Positions 42,663 to 51,270 are shown, counted from the stretch's first letter. The stretch is DNA of 64,000 nt from Viridibacillus sp050279675 (GCF_050279675.1 NZ_JBNNUK010000001.1:496001-560000); one strand, 5' to 3'. A program made the numbers and translations. The notes: a model not told the origin generated them from the sequence alone.

Positions 42663-44645
42663 ATGCTTGTTGGAAAAAGATTAAGTGGCCGTTATAAAGT
42701 TCTTGAATGGATTGGCGGCGGCGGTATGTCCAATGTTTATCTTGCACACGATATGATTTTAGATAGAGATGTAGCAATTAAAGTACTACGATATAGCTTT
42801 TCCGATGAAGAGGAGCTTCATCGACGTTTCCAAAGAGAGGCATTATCTGCCACAAGCCTTACACACCCTAATATTGTAAGTATTTACGATGTTGGTGAAG
42901 ATGCTGATATGCATTATTTGGTTATGGAATACGTTGAAGGCAAAACTTTAAAGCAATACATACAGGAATTTGCGCCGTTATCACCGGTGAAATGTGTCAT
43001 GATAATGGAGCAATTAACGTCAGCTATTGCACATGCTCACCAAAATCAAATTGTTCATCGTGATATTAAGCCACAGAATATTTTAATGGATCAAGAAGGT
43101 AATGTGAAAATTACGGATTTTGGTATTGCTATTGCATTAACAGCAACATCTTTTACACAAACAAATTCGGTTTTAGGCACAGTCCATTATTTGTCACCTG
43201 AGCAAGCACGTGGAGGTACAGCAACTAAAAAATCGGATATTTACGCTTTGGGAATTGTGCTTTATGAATTATTAACAGGCAAGCTACCGTTTATGGGTGA
43301 ATCAGCAGTGGCAATTGCACTGAAGCATTTACAATCTGAAACGCCTTCAGTACGTGCTATTGTACCCTCTATCCCACAAAGCTTAGAAAACGTAGTCTTT
43401 AAGGCAACTGCAAAAGACCCTGCACACCGCTATTCTACTGTTGAGGAACTACAGGAAGATTTATCTACAGTTCTTGAAGAGAATCGAAGTCATGAATCCA
43501 AATTTATGCCTCCTGTTGACCATGATGAGACAAAAGCAATGCCGGCCATTACGAAGTCCCAAATGATTCAAAATGCGGACATAGAAAAGACAAAGGCAAT
43601 ACCAGTGGTAGAAGATAATAAAAAGAAGGAAAAAAAGGGCGGTAAAAAGAAATCCAAGAAAAGAAAATTACTACTACTTGTTAGTGGTATTATTACTTTT
43701 CTTTTATTGTTTATCTTAGTCCTAGTCCTATTCCCTAATCTATTCCAAGAAAAGAAAGTAGAAGTTCCAGATGTTGCTGGACAAGAGTTAGTTAAGGCCA
43801 TTGATTTACTTGAAGAGAAGGGCTTTGAGATAGGTAGACAAACTGAAGAAACTTCTGAAGATATTGAGGAAGGGCATGTTATTTCAACGAATCCGGCTGC
43901 TAGTAGAGAGCTGAAAAAAGGTTCAGAAATCGATATCATGGTAAGTTCAGGACAGAAAAAAATCTCATTGATCGATTATAGAGGCCGTGACATAGAACAA
44001 GTAAAAAAAATACTAGCCAAGTATAAGTTTAAAGACATTGAAACAAAACCTAAGCACTCTGATCAAGCACCGGGAACTATTTTAGATCAGACACCTGATG
44101 CGAGTGATGAGGTCGTACCAGCAGACACTATTCTCGTTTTTACTGTTAGTGAGGGGCTTGAGCAGGCACAAGTTGGAAATTTAGAAAGATATGATAGAGC
44201 AGCTCTAGATAGTTATGCGAAATCATCTGGTTTTAACGTCCATATTGCAAAAGAGGATTACTCAGAAACCATTCCAAAAGGACAAGTTATTTCTCAAACT
44301 CCTCAAGCGGGTAATATGGCTAGTGTTGGCTCTAGAATAAATGTAGTTATTTCAAAAGGACCACAACAAAAACAAGTAAAACTTTATAATGCTACAATTG
44401 ATATTCCATACGACCCTGAAGAAGAGGGTAAGGAGCAAGAAATCCGGATTTACATCCAAGATCGTACACGCTCAATTGCAGATGTTGATCAGCAGTTTAA
44501 CATTTATGATTCAAAAAAAATACGACTTCCATTAGAAGTTGAAGAAGGACAAAAAGCAATTTATCGTATTGTCCGTGATGATAAAATAATTATTGATGAG
44601 ACAATAACTTATGAACAATTAGAAAAAATGGAAAAATCACGATAA
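42663..44645 (+). CDS. prkC: PASTA-domain Ser/Thr protein kinase PrkC
   Basis: A 660-residue membrane kinase that senses muropeptides or cell-wall precursors and in spores can trigger germination. The kinase domain (about 8-270) has GGGGMSNVYLA, VAIKVL, HRDIKPQNIL near 131, ITDFGIAIA near 150 and GTVHYLSPEQARG. A lysine-rich stretch and one membrane segment (about 336-357) follow. Outside are three PASTA repeats (about 366-430, 434-500, 503-570) and a further C-terminal beta domain. Layout and length match B. subtilis PrkC. Confidence 0.96.
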   Translation: MLVGKRLSGRYKVLEWIGGGGMSNVYLAHDMILDRDVAIKVLRYSFSDEEELHRRFQREALSATSLTHPNIVSIYDVGEDADMHYLVMEYVEGKTLKQYIQEFAPLSPVKCVMIMEQLTSAIAHAHQNQIVHRDIKPQNILMDQEGNVKITDFGIAIALTATSFTQTNSVLGTVHYLSPEQARGGTATKKSDIYALGIVLYELLTGKLPFMGESAVAIALKHLQSETPSVRAIVPSIPQSLENVVFKATAKDPAHRYSTVEELQEDLSTVLEENRSHESKFMPPVDHDETKAMPAITKSQMIQNADIEKTKAIPVVEDNKKKEKKGGKKKSKKRKLLLLVSGIITFLLLFILVLVLFPNLFQEKKVEVPDVAGQELVKAIDLLEEKGFEIGRQTEETSEDIEEGHVISTNPAASRELKKGSEIDIMVSSGQKKISLIDYRGRDIEQVKKILAKYKFKDIETKPKHSDQAPGTILDQTPDASDEVVPADTILVFTVSEGLEQAQVGNLERYDRAALDSYAKSSGFNVHIAKEDYSETIPKGQVISQTPQAGNMASVGSRINVVISKGPQQKQVKLYNATIDIPYDPEEEGKEQEIRIYIQDRTRSIADVDQQFNIYDSKKIRLPLEVEEGQKAIYRIVRDDKIIIDETITYEQLEKMEKSR

Positions 44646-44656
44646 GGAGGAATCGC

Positions 44657-45538
44657 ATGGCGAAAGGTCAAATCCGAAAAGCGTTAAGTGGATTTTATTA
44701 TGTTCACTCAGATGGTGAACTGATTCAATGTCGCGGTCGCGGTGTATTCCGAAATAGAGGTATTTCACCACTTGTTGGTGACTTTGTGGACTTTGTAGTT
44801 GAAGGAGACAATGATGGTACGATCACCGCCGTTCATGATCGGCATAATGAGCTAGTACGCCCACCGGTGTCAAATATTGACCAAGCAATTCTTGTCTTCT
44901 CAGCCAAGGAACCAGCTTTTAATACAATATTATTGGATAAATTCTTAGTAGCATTAGAGTCTTTCCATATCCACCCGATTATTTGCTTAACAAAAACAGA
45001 TTTATTAACTTCTGAAGAAAATGATGGTATTCAACAGTATATTAAAGATTATCAAGAAATAGGTTATGAAATGATTCAAACCTATAAAGGAGATCCAGAA
45101 ATACTGGTGAAAATTCAACAGGTTTTAGAAGGTAAAACAACTGTATTAGCAGGACAATCTGGTGTTGGGAAATCCACTTTGTTGAATACAATTATGCCAT
45201 CATTAGAATTAAAAACCGGGGTAATATCAGAAGCGCTAGGACGAGGGAAGCATACGACAAGACATGTTGAATTAATCCCACTAGCTGGCGGATTAATTGC
45301 TGATACACCTGGATTTAGCTCTTTTGATTTCGATACACTTGAAAAAGAAGAATTAACATCTTGTTTCCCGGAATTACAACGTTTATCAGAGGATTGTAAA
45401 TTTCGTGGATGTTTACATTTAAAAGAACCAAAATGTGCTGTGAAAGCTGCAGTAGAGAACAAAGAAATTAAGCAGTATCGCTATGATCATTACCTGCAGT
45501 TTTTGCAAGAAATAATTGATAGAAAGCCGAGGTACTAA
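44657..45538 (+). CDS. rsgA: Ribosome small-subunit biogenesis GTPase RsgA
   Basis: A 293-residue circularly permuted GTPase that checks 30S maturation. An OB-fold comes first (about 1-65). G4 (LTKTDLL) then precedes G1 (GQSGVGKSTLLN near 168) and G3 (DTPGFSSF near 216). The zinc knuckle follows (CKFRGCLHLKEPKCAV near 255). AAGGAGG lies before the ATG. In Bacillus it likewise follows prkC. Confidence 0.96.
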   Translation: MAKGQIRKALSGFYYVHSDGELIQCRGRGVFRNRGISPLVGDFVDFVVEGDNDGTITAVHDRHNELVRPPVSNIDQAILVFSAKEPAFNTILLDKFLVALESFHIHPIICLTKTDLLTSEENDGIQQYIKDYQEIGYEMIQTYKGDPEILVKIQQVLEGKTTVLAGQSGVGKSTLLNTIMPSLELKTGVISEALGRGKHTTRHVELIPLAGGLIADTPGFSSFDFDTLEKEELTSCFPELQRLSEDCKFRGCLHLKEPKCAVKAAVENKEIKQYRYDHYLQFLQEIIDRKPRY

Positions 45539-45540
45539 CG

Positions 45541-46206
45541 ATGATTAAAATCGCACCATCTATTTTAGCTGCTAATTTTTCAAAATTAGCTGATGAAGTA
45601 AAAGAAGTTGAAGCAGCAGGCGCAAAATTAATTCATATCGATGTAATGGACGGACATTTTGTACCGAATATTACAATGGGCCCAATCGTAGTGGAAGCGC
45701 TACGTCCGGTAACAGATCTACCACTTGATGTACATTTAATGATTGAAAATCCAGACCAATATATCGAAGACTTTGCAAAAGCCGGTGCAGACTATATTAC
45801 AGTACATGTAGAAGCATGCCGTCATTTACATCGTACAATCCAATTAATTCGTTCACATGGTGTGAAACCAGGTGTCGTATTAAATCCTCATACACCTATC
45901 GAAACAATTCAACATGTTTTAGAAGATATTGATATGGTGTTATTCATGACAGTTAATCCAGGCTTTGGTGGACAAAAATTCATCCATTCGGTAGTGCCTA
46001 AAATTGAACAACTTTCAACAATTATTAAAGAAAAAGGCTTGAATGTGGAAATTGAAATCGATGGTGGTATTAATACAGAAACAATTATTCCATGCGCAAA
46101 AGCCGGTGCAACAATATTCGTAGCAGGATCGGCGATTTACGGTAAAGAAGATCGTTCAAAAGCTTTACAAGAGATTCAATTAGCTGGAGAACAAGCAATC
46201 CAATGA
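45541..46206 (+). CDS. rpe: Ribulose-phosphate 3-epimerase
   Basis: A 221-residue TIM-barrel enzyme interconverting ribulose-5-P and xylulose-5-P in the pentose phosphate pathway. Metal and catalytic residues are in APSILAANFSKL, HIDVMDGHFVPN, PLDVHLMIENP, MTVNPGFGGQKF and EIDGGINTETI. It begins two bases after rsgA and overlaps thiN by four bases. Confidence 0.97.
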   Translation: MIKIAPSILAANFSKLADEVKEVEAAGAKLIHIDVMDGHFVPNITMGPIVVEALRPVTDLPLDVHLMIENPDQYIEDFAKAGADYITVHVEACRHLHRTIQLIRSHGVKPGVVLNPHTPIETIQHVLEDIDMVLFMTVNPGFGGQKFIHSVVPKIEQLSTIIKEKGLNVEIEIDGGINTETIIPCAKAGATIFVAGSAIYGKEDRSKALQEIQLAGEQAIQ

Positions 46207-46859
46207 AAACTATTGTGATTTGCGCTGGAGGTCCTGAGCAAGAGATCGTGTCCAACGATTTCTTGCTTTCGTTTTCTGATGCTTTTTTCATTGGAACAGA
46301 CCATGGGACGATGTATTTATTAAACAGAGGAATTGTTCCAGATATGGCTGTTGGCGACTTTGATTCGATAACAAATGAAGAATGGCAAGAAATTTCCGAG
46401 CGAGTACCTCATATTGAACGTTACTCACCTGAAAAGAATGAGACAGATACTGAACTCGCAATTATTAAAGCGCTATCATTGGAGCCAACTACAGTATATA
46501 TTACTGGCGTAACAGGTGGACGTTTAGATCATTACGAAGCAAATTTACACACAGTATACCGCTTACAATTAGCATATCCACAACTACATATTAAAATAGT
46601 AAATCGTTCAAATGAACTACAATTTTTACTCCCTGGTGAACATACAATGGTACAGGATGATCATTATAAATATATGTCCTTCTTTGCATTCAAAGGCCCT
46701 GTAGAGAATATGACGTTGCGCGGTGTTTTATATGAAACCACCAATGAAGTAATTGAAGTAGGAACCTCTCGTTTTACGAGTAATGAAATATCTGACGGAA
46801 TCGCGTCTATTTCATTCACAGCAGGCATATGCTTAATGATAAGAAGTATAGATGACTAG
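46203..46859 (+). CDS. thiN: Thiamine pyrophosphokinase
   Basis: A 218-residue enzyme that pyrophosphorylates thiamine to TPP. The N-terminal catalytic domain shows GTDHGTMYLLNRGIVPDMAVGDFDSI near residue 35 and KNETDTELAIIKAL near 77, then GVTGGRLDHYEANL. The C-terminal thiamine-binding beta domain is about 130-218. It sits between rpe and spoVM as in B. subtilis (yloS). Confidence 0.95.
   Translation: MKTIVICAGGPEQEIVSNDFLLSFSDAFFIGTDHGTMYLLNRGIVPDMAVGDFDSITNEEWQEISERVPHIERYSPEKNETDTELAIIKALSLEPTTVYITGVTGGRLDHYEANLHTVYRLQLAYPQLHIKIVNRSNELQFLLPGEHTMVQDDHYKYMSFFAFKGPVENMTLRGVLYETTNEVIEVGTSRFTSNEISDGIASISFTAGICLMIRSIDD
46805..46833 (+). promoter_or_regulatory. Candidate SigmaE promoter for spoVM
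   Basis: GTCTATT (46805-46811; -35 consensus KMATATT) and CATATGCT (46826-46833; -10 consensus CATACAnT) are 14 bases apart, inside the end of thiN. The start would be near 46840, 34 bases before spoVM. SigE control of spoVM is established in B. subtilis; this site is inferred. Confidence 0.4.
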
Positions 46860-46873
46860 CGAGGAGTGGAGAG

Positions 46874-47026
46874 TTGAAGGTATACACGTTCCAATTGCCA
46901 AAATTCGTCAGTGGATTTGCAAGGGTTTGTTTACAAGCATTTCAAAAAGAAACATCAGCATCAGCATCAGCAACTGCTACAGCTAAATCTAAACAGAGAA
47001 AGAAAAAAGAAAAAATGCCAGGGTGA
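46874..47026 (+). CDS. spoVM: Stage V sporulation protein SpoVM, with C-terminal extension
   Basis: A 50-residue reading of the small amphipathic protein that marks the curved forespore membrane and anchors SpoIVA for coat assembly. Residues 1-26 match B. subtilis SpoVM at Met1, Lys2, Tyr4, Thr5, Leu8, Pro9, Lys10, Phe11, Gly14, Arg17, Leu20, Phe23 and Lys25; Pro9 is important for localisation. B. subtilis SpoVM stops at residue 26. Here a Ser/Ala/Thr repeat (28-37) and a Lys-rich tail (38-47) continue. The TTG start follows AGGAG at 46862-46866 by seven bases. It lies between thiN and rpmB, the normal place. Confidence 0.85.
   Translation: MKVYTFQLPKFVSGFARVCLQAFQKETSASASATATAKSKQRKKKEKMPG
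46955..46972 (+). repeat. Three tandem TCAGCA hexamers in spoVM
   Basis: Three exact copies of TCAGCA encode Ser-Ala-Ser-Ala-Ser-Ala at residues 28-33, just after the point where B. subtilis SpoVM ends. This suggests growth of the tail by slippage. Confidence 0.8.
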
Positions 47027-47050
47027 CGATAAGTCAACCTGGCATTTATT
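47014..47050 (+). terminator. Bidirectional terminator between spoVM and rpmB
   Basis: ATGCCAGG-G-TGAC pairs with GTCA-A-CCTGGCAT around GATAA. The A-rich left flank and T-containing right flank allow use from both strands. The left arm includes the last codons and stop of spoVM. Confidence 0.85.
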
Positions 47051-47059
47051 ATGAGTGCA

Positions 47060-47248
47060 TTATACGCGCTCAACTTTTCCTGATTTCAAAGCTCGTGCAG
47101 AAACCCATACACGTTTCGGTTTACCGTCAACTAGAATACGGACCTTTTGTAGGTTTGCACCCCATGTACGCTTGTTAGCGTTCATTGCGTGGGAACGAGC
47201 GTTGCCGGAACGAGTTCTACGTCCAGTAATTACGCATTTTTTTGGCAT
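47060..47248 (-). CDS. rpmB: 50S ribosomal protein L28
   Basis: A 62-residue ribosomal protein beginning MPKKCVITGRRTRSGNARSHAMN and ending LKSGKVERV, nearly identical in plan to B. subtilis L28. It lacks the second CxxC pair of zinc-binding versions. GAGGAGGG lies 10 bases before the ATG on the minus strand. It is divergent from the asp23-like gene and converges on spoVM, the same orientation as in B. subtilis. Confidence 0.98.
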   Translation of the reverse strand: MPKKCVITGRRTRSGNARSHAMNANKRTWGANLQKVRILVDGKPKRVWVSARALKSGKVERV

Positions 47249-47319
47249 TTTTATATTCCCTCCTCACAAAAAGAAGCTGAAAGATTATAATTTCAGTTCG
47301 GTATTTCACATACTTTAAT

Positions 47320-47348
47320 AATTTAACATACACTTTTATGCATTGCAA
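47320..47348 (-). promoter_or_regulatory. Promoter for rpmB
   Basis: On the minus strand TTGCAA (47343-47348) and TAAATT (47320-47325) are 17 bases apart, with TG one base before the -10. The start is expected near 47313, leaving a leader of about 65 bases. Confidence 0.6.
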
Positions 47349-47393
47349 CTGATTTCGATAGACTTTCAAGAAAAAAACCTTTACAGTCTATAC

Positions 47394-47423
47394 TAGACGA
47401 ATGTATAGGTTTTCTTTTATAAT
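47394..47423 (+). promoter_or_regulatory. Sigma-A promoter for the asp23-like gene and fakA
   Basis: TAGACG (47394-47399, 4/6) and a perfect TATAAT (47418-47423) are 18 bases apart. A second possible -10 TACAAT lies at 47438-47443. The -35 falls in an inverted repeat described under findings. Confidence 0.6.
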
Positions 47424-47478
47424 CGAATTTTGTATAGTACAATAAGAGTTAGTCAAAATGGAGTCAGGAGGCATTTTT

Positions 47479-47841
47479 ATGTCAGTTGAATTAAAAAACG
47501 AATTCGGAAGCATTGATATTTCTAATGATGTTGTCGCACAAATGGCTGGTGGAGCCGCTCTTGAATGTTACGGCATTGTAGGTATGGCAAGTAAACACCA
47601 AATTCGTGATGGACTAACAGACATTTTACGCAAAGAGAATTTTGCGAAAGGTGTTCTTGTACGCCAACAGGGCGAAGATTTACATATTGATATGTATGTA
47701 ATTGTTAGCTACGGCACTAAAATCTCTGAAGTAGCATATCAAGTCCAATCAAAAGTAAAATATACACTAGATAAAACACTCGGAATGGCAGTGAAATCAG
47801 TCAATATCTATGTGCAAGGTGTTCGCGTAGCGAACGTGTAA
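47479..47841 (+). CDS. yloU: Asp23/Gls24 family protein YloU
   Basis: A 120-residue Asp23/Gls24 (DUF322) protein with the family pattern ISNDVVAQMAGGAALECYGIVGM and a C-terminal VKSVNIYVQGVRV. Members are abundant envelope-associated or stress proteins; no enzymatic role is known. It precedes fakA by 18 bases, a conserved pairing in Firmicutes. The ATG at 47479 is chosen since AGGAGG at 47466-47471 sits seven bases upstream. Confidence 0.93.
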   Translation: MSVELKNEFGSIDISNDVVAQMAGGAALECYGIVGMASKHQIRDGLTDILRKENFAKGVLVRQQGEDLHIDMYVIVSYGTKISEVAYQVQSKVKYTLDKTLGMAVKSVNIYVQGVRVANV

Positions 47842-47859
47842 GAGGAGGAACTCATTCAA

Positions 47860-49521
47860 ATGAAGTCATTAGACGGGATTAAATTTGCCGAAATGGTGCA
47901 AATGGGATCACATCACCTATTCCAAAATGCAGATTATGTGGATTCTTTAAACGTATTCCCTGTGCCAGATGGCGATACAGGTACAAATATGAATTTATCG
48001 ATGACATCAGGTGCAAAGGAAACTGAAGCAAATGCTGTGGAACATATCGGTAAAACAGCCCAAGCCTTATCAAAAGGATTATTAATGGGAGCGCGTGGTA
48101 ACTCAGGTGTTATCCTATCTCAACTATTCCGAGGCTTTGGTAAAGCAATCGAAAAAGAAGCTACAGTCGATGCCATCCAATTCGCGCAAGCATTCCAATA
48201 CGGCGTGGATACTGCATATAAAGCAGTTATGAAACCTGTAGAAGGTACTATTTTAACGGTTGCAAGAGAAGCTGCAGCTCATGCTGTGGAAGTAGCCAAA
48301 ACAGAACAAGATATCATCGTTGTGATGGAAGAGTTAGTCAAAGCAGCGCAAGCATCACTAGCTAACACACCTGAATTACTACCAGTGCTGAAAGAAGTTG
48401 GAGTAGTCGATAGTGGTGGACAAGGCTTAGTATTTGTTTATGAAGGCTTTATAGCATCACTTAAAGGTGAAGCACTTCCAGAAAAAACTGTAGCATCTTC
48501 AATGGACGATTTAGTAAATGCTGAACATCATAAAGTACAAGACTTCATGGATACATCAGAAATTGTGTACGGTTACTGTACTGAATTTATGGTTCGTTTC
48601 GAAGACGAGAAATTAGGTGGTAAATCTTTTGATGAAGCAAAATTCCGTGAAGATTTAAGTCATTATGGAGATTCTTTACTGGTCATTTCAGATGATGAAG
48701 TCGTGAAAATTCACATTCACTCTGAACAACCAGGTGAAGTAATTGCATACGGACACCAATTTGGTAGCTTGATTAAAGTGAAAGTCGACAATATGCGTCA
48801 GCAACATACAGACATCGTTGGCGAAGGTCACACTAATGAATCAGCTAAAAAAGTACAGAAAAAACATCCATATGCAATTGTTACAGTGGCAATGGGATCG
48901 GGTGTTGCTGAGCTTCTTGAAAGTGTTGGCGCTTCTTATGTTATCGAGGGAGGACAAACAATGAATCCTTCAACTGAAGATATCGTTAACGCCATTAAAG
49001 CAGTAGGTGCAGAACGCGTACTAATTTTACCGAATAATAAAAACATCGTAATGGCAGCAGAGCAAGCAGCTGAAGTGTTAGACATTGAAGCTGCGGTCGT
49101 ACCGACAAAATCAGTGCCTCAAGGAATGGCAGCAGTTCTTGCGTTTAATCCTGATGCTTCAGTTGAAGAGAATAAAGCAAATATGACATCGGCTTTTGCT
49201 CATGTGAAAACTGGACAAGTGACATTTGCTGTTCGTGATACTTCTATTGATGGCGTTGAAATTCATAAAGGCGACTTTATGGCTATTTCTGAAGGTAAAA
49301 TTGTGGAAGCAACAACTTCACTAGCATCAGCTTCAGAAACTTTAATTCAATCAATGATTGATGAGGATTCGGAAATCGTAACAGTTCTTTATGGACAAGA
49401 TGCAGCTGAATCAGAAGTTAATACATTTACAAGCTTTATCGAAGAAAACTATCCAGATGTTGAAGTGGAAGTTCATAACGGTAAACAACCATTATATCCA
49501 TTTATTCTTTCTGTTGAATAA
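47860..49521 (+). CDS. fakA: Fatty acid kinase catalytic subunit FakA (YloV)
   Basis: A 553-residue DhaK/DhaL-like kinase that, with a FakB lipid-binding partner, phosphorylates exogenous fatty acids. The acyl-phosphates then enter phospholipid synthesis through PlsX/PlsY, and plsX is 6 kb downstream. The N-terminal DhaL domain has PVPDGDTGTNMNLSM near residue 31 (Mg-ATP Asp residues) and GARGNSGVILSQ near 77. A middle domain and a C-terminal DegV-like fold (GGQTMNPSTEDI near 365) follow. GAGGAGG lies before the ATG. A terminator follows. Confidence 0.94.
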   Translation: MKSLDGIKFAEMVQMGSHHLFQNADYVDSLNVFPVPDGDTGTNMNLSMTSGAKETEANAVEHIGKTAQALSKGLLMGARGNSGVILSQLFRGFGKAIEKEATVDAIQFAQAFQYGVDTAYKAVMKPVEGTILTVAREAAAHAVEVAKTEQDIIVVMEELVKAAQASLANTPELLPVLKEVGVVDSGGQGLVFVYEGFIASLKGEALPEKTVASSMDDLVNAEHHKVQDFMDTSEIVYGYCTEFMVRFEDEKLGGKSFDEAKFREDLSHYGDSLLVISDDEVVKIHIHSEQPGEVIAYGHQFGSLIKVKVDNMRQQHTDIVGEGHTNESAKKVQKKHPYAIVTVAMGSGVAELLESVGASYVIEGGQTMNPSTEDIVNAIKAVGAERVLILPNNKNIVMAAEQAAEVLDIEAAVVPTKSVPQGMAAVLAFNPDASVEENKANMTSAFAHVKTGQVTFAVRDTSIDGVEIHKGDFMAISEGKIVEATTSLASASETLIQSMIDEDSEIVTVLYGQDAAESEVNTFTSFIEENYPDVEVEVHNGKQPLYPFILSVE

Positions 49522-49576
49522 AGAGTACCGTAAAGCTTTTTCGGGAATTGTGGTATTTAAATTAAACAGTTATTCA

Positions 49577-49611
49577 AAAGTAGCGCGCTATTAGAGTGTG
49601 CTACTTTTTTG
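49577..49611 (+). terminator. Intrinsic terminator after fakA
   Basis: AAAGTAGCGCGC pairs with GTGTGCTACTTT, followed by T6. Confidence 0.88.
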
Positions 49612-49626
49612 CGCTGTATCAAATAC

Positions 49627-49656
49627 TTGGTATAGTCTTAAATTATCATGTAGAAT
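49627..49656 (+). promoter_or_regulatory. Candidate sigma-A promoter for sdaAB-sdaAA-recG
   Basis: TTGGTA (49627-49632, 4/6) and TAGAAT (49651-49656, 5/6) are 18 bases apart, just after the fakA terminator. The start would be near 49663. Confidence 0.55.
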
Positions 49657-49699
49657 GGTGTTACGACTAACAACGATTAAGCAAGGGGGCAGTTTTTTT

Positions 49700-50362
49700 A
49701 TGAAATACACATCGGTATTCGATATTATAGGCCCGGTTATGATTGGGCCATCCTCATCACATACAGCCGGTGCAGCACGAATTGGTCGCGTCGCACGTGA
49801 CTTGTTTGGGGGCCAACCAAAATGGGCGAAAATACATTTATATGGCTCTTTTGCAGAAACTTATAAAGGGCATGGGACAGATGTTGCAATTATCGGAGGT
49901 CTACTAGACTACGATACGTTTGATGAACGCATAAAAACGGCTTTTGCTGATGCAGAAAAAGCTAACTTAACATTTGAATTTATTCCAGAAACAGCGCATA
50001 CAGAACATCCAAATACAGCGCGCCTAGTAATTGGAAACGATGAATCAGAAATGTCGATGGTAGGTATTTCGATAGGCGGGGGAAGTATTGAAATTATAGA
50101 ATTAAATGGTTTCCCACTTCGGTTATCTGGGGGTATGCCGGCAATTCTAGTTGTGCATGATGACCGAGCAGGCTGTATAGCGGCGGTTGCAAACTGTTTA
50201 GCAGGTTATAATATTAATATTGGTCATATGGAAGTTTCACGAAAAGAACGTGGCAATATGGCATTAATGGTTATTGAAGTTGACCAAAATATCGACAAAT
50301 CCATTTTAGATGAAATGTCAACTCTACCGAATATTACTAAAGTAACACGCATTAAAAACTAG
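49700..50362 (+). CDS. sdaAB: L-serine dehydratase, iron-sulfur dependent, beta subunit
   Basis: A 220-residue subunit of the oxygen-sensitive [4Fe-4S] enzyme that deaminates serine to pyruvate. It shows FDIIGPVMIGPSSSHTAGAARIGR at the N-terminus and an ACT domain at about 148-220 (PAILVVHDDRAGCIAAVANCL). GGGGG at 49684-49688 precedes the ATG at 49700, which aligns with family starts; a longer frame from 49598 overlaps the terminator region. The alpha subunit follows 11 bases later. Confidence 0.96.
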   Translation: MKYTSVFDIIGPVMIGPSSSHTAGAARIGRVARDLFGGQPKWAKIHLYGSFAETYKGHGTDVAIIGGLLDYDTFDERIKTAFADAEKANLTFEFIPETAHTEHPNTARLVIGNDESEMSMVGISIGGGSIEIIELNGFPLRLSGGMPAILVVHDDRAGCIAAVANCLAGYNINIGHMEVSRKERGNMALMVIEVDQNIDKSILDEMSTLPNITKVTRIKN

Positions 50363-50373
50363 GAGGTAGAAAA

Positions 50374-51270
50374 ATGGAAGTTTTATTTCATAATGTTAGA
50401 GAATTAGTGGCATTAGCTGAAAGTGAAAATAAACAAATTTCAGAGATTATGATAGAGCAAGAGATGTTAATAACTGAACGTACACGTGAAGAAATTATGA
50501 CTCAAATGACTCGTAATTTAACTGTTATGGAAGAAGCAGTTGAACGCGGTCTAAAAGGTGTGCATTCTGTAACTGGCTTAACGGGAGGGGATGCGGTCTT
50601 ACTTCAGAAATACATTGCAACAGGAAAATCTTTAGCGGGAGATCTTTTATTAGACGCTGTAAGTAAAGCTGTTGCAACAAACGAAGTGAATGCAGCGATG
50701 GGTACTATTTGTGCAACGCCAACAGCAGGTTCGGCAGGTGTAGTACCAGGTACACTTTTTGCGGTGAAAAATAAACTAAATCCAACGAAGGAACAAATGA
50801 TTCGTTATTTATTCACTTCAGGAGCATTTGGATTTGTTGTAGCAAATAATGCATCCATCTCAGGTGCAGCAGGTGGATGTCAAGCTGAAGTAGGTTCTGC
50901 TGCTGCAATGGCTGCTGCTGCAATCGTTGAAATGGCAGGAGGTACTCCTCAACAAAGTGCGCACGCTTTTTCGATTTCATTGAAAAACATGCTTGGACTT
51001 GTTTGTGATCCTGTAGCGGGATTAGTAGAAGTACCATGTGTTAAACGTAACGCTATGGGAGCAGCGAATGCGATTGTGGCTGCTGATATGGCCTTAGCAG
51101 GTGTGACTAGTAGAATTCCCACAGATGAAGTCATTGATGCTATGTATCGTATTGGACGTACAATGCCTTCTGCACTAAGAGAAACTGGACAAGGTGGCCT
51201 AGCAGCTACGCCGACAGGTAGAGCATTGGAGGCTAAAATCTTTGGAGGGGCAGTGCTGCAAAGTGAATGA
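50374..51270 (+). CDS. sdaAA: L-serine dehydratase, iron-sulfur dependent, alpha subunit
   Basis: A 298-residue catalytic subunit. Candidate cluster cysteines are in TICATPTAGSAGVVPG near residue 112, GGCQAEVGSAAAMAA near 168, and LVCDPVAGLVEVPCVKRNA near 211 and 220. GQGGLAATPTGRALE ends the protein. TAGGAGG precedes the ATG. It overlaps the preferred recG start by eight bases. Confidence 0.96.
   Translation: MEVLFHNVRELVALAESENKQISEIMIEQEMLITERTREEIMTQMTRNLTVMEEAVERGLKGVHSVTGLTGGDAVLLQKYIATGKSLAGDLLLDAVSKAVATNEVNAAMGTICATPTAGSAGVVPGTLFAVKNKLNPTKEQMIRYLFTSGAFGFVVANNASISGAAGGCQAEVGSAAAMAAAAIVEMAGGTPQQSAHAFSISLKNMLGLVCDPVAGLVEVPCVKRNAMGAANAIVAADMALAGVTSRIPTDEVIDAMYRIGRTMPSALRETGQGGLAATPTGRALEAKIFGGAVLQSE

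Noticed and set aside
47055..47318. 87-codon plus-strand frame over rpmB
   Set aside because: It is the complement of ribosomal protein L28, which has a clear ribosome site and near-perfect family match on the minus strand.
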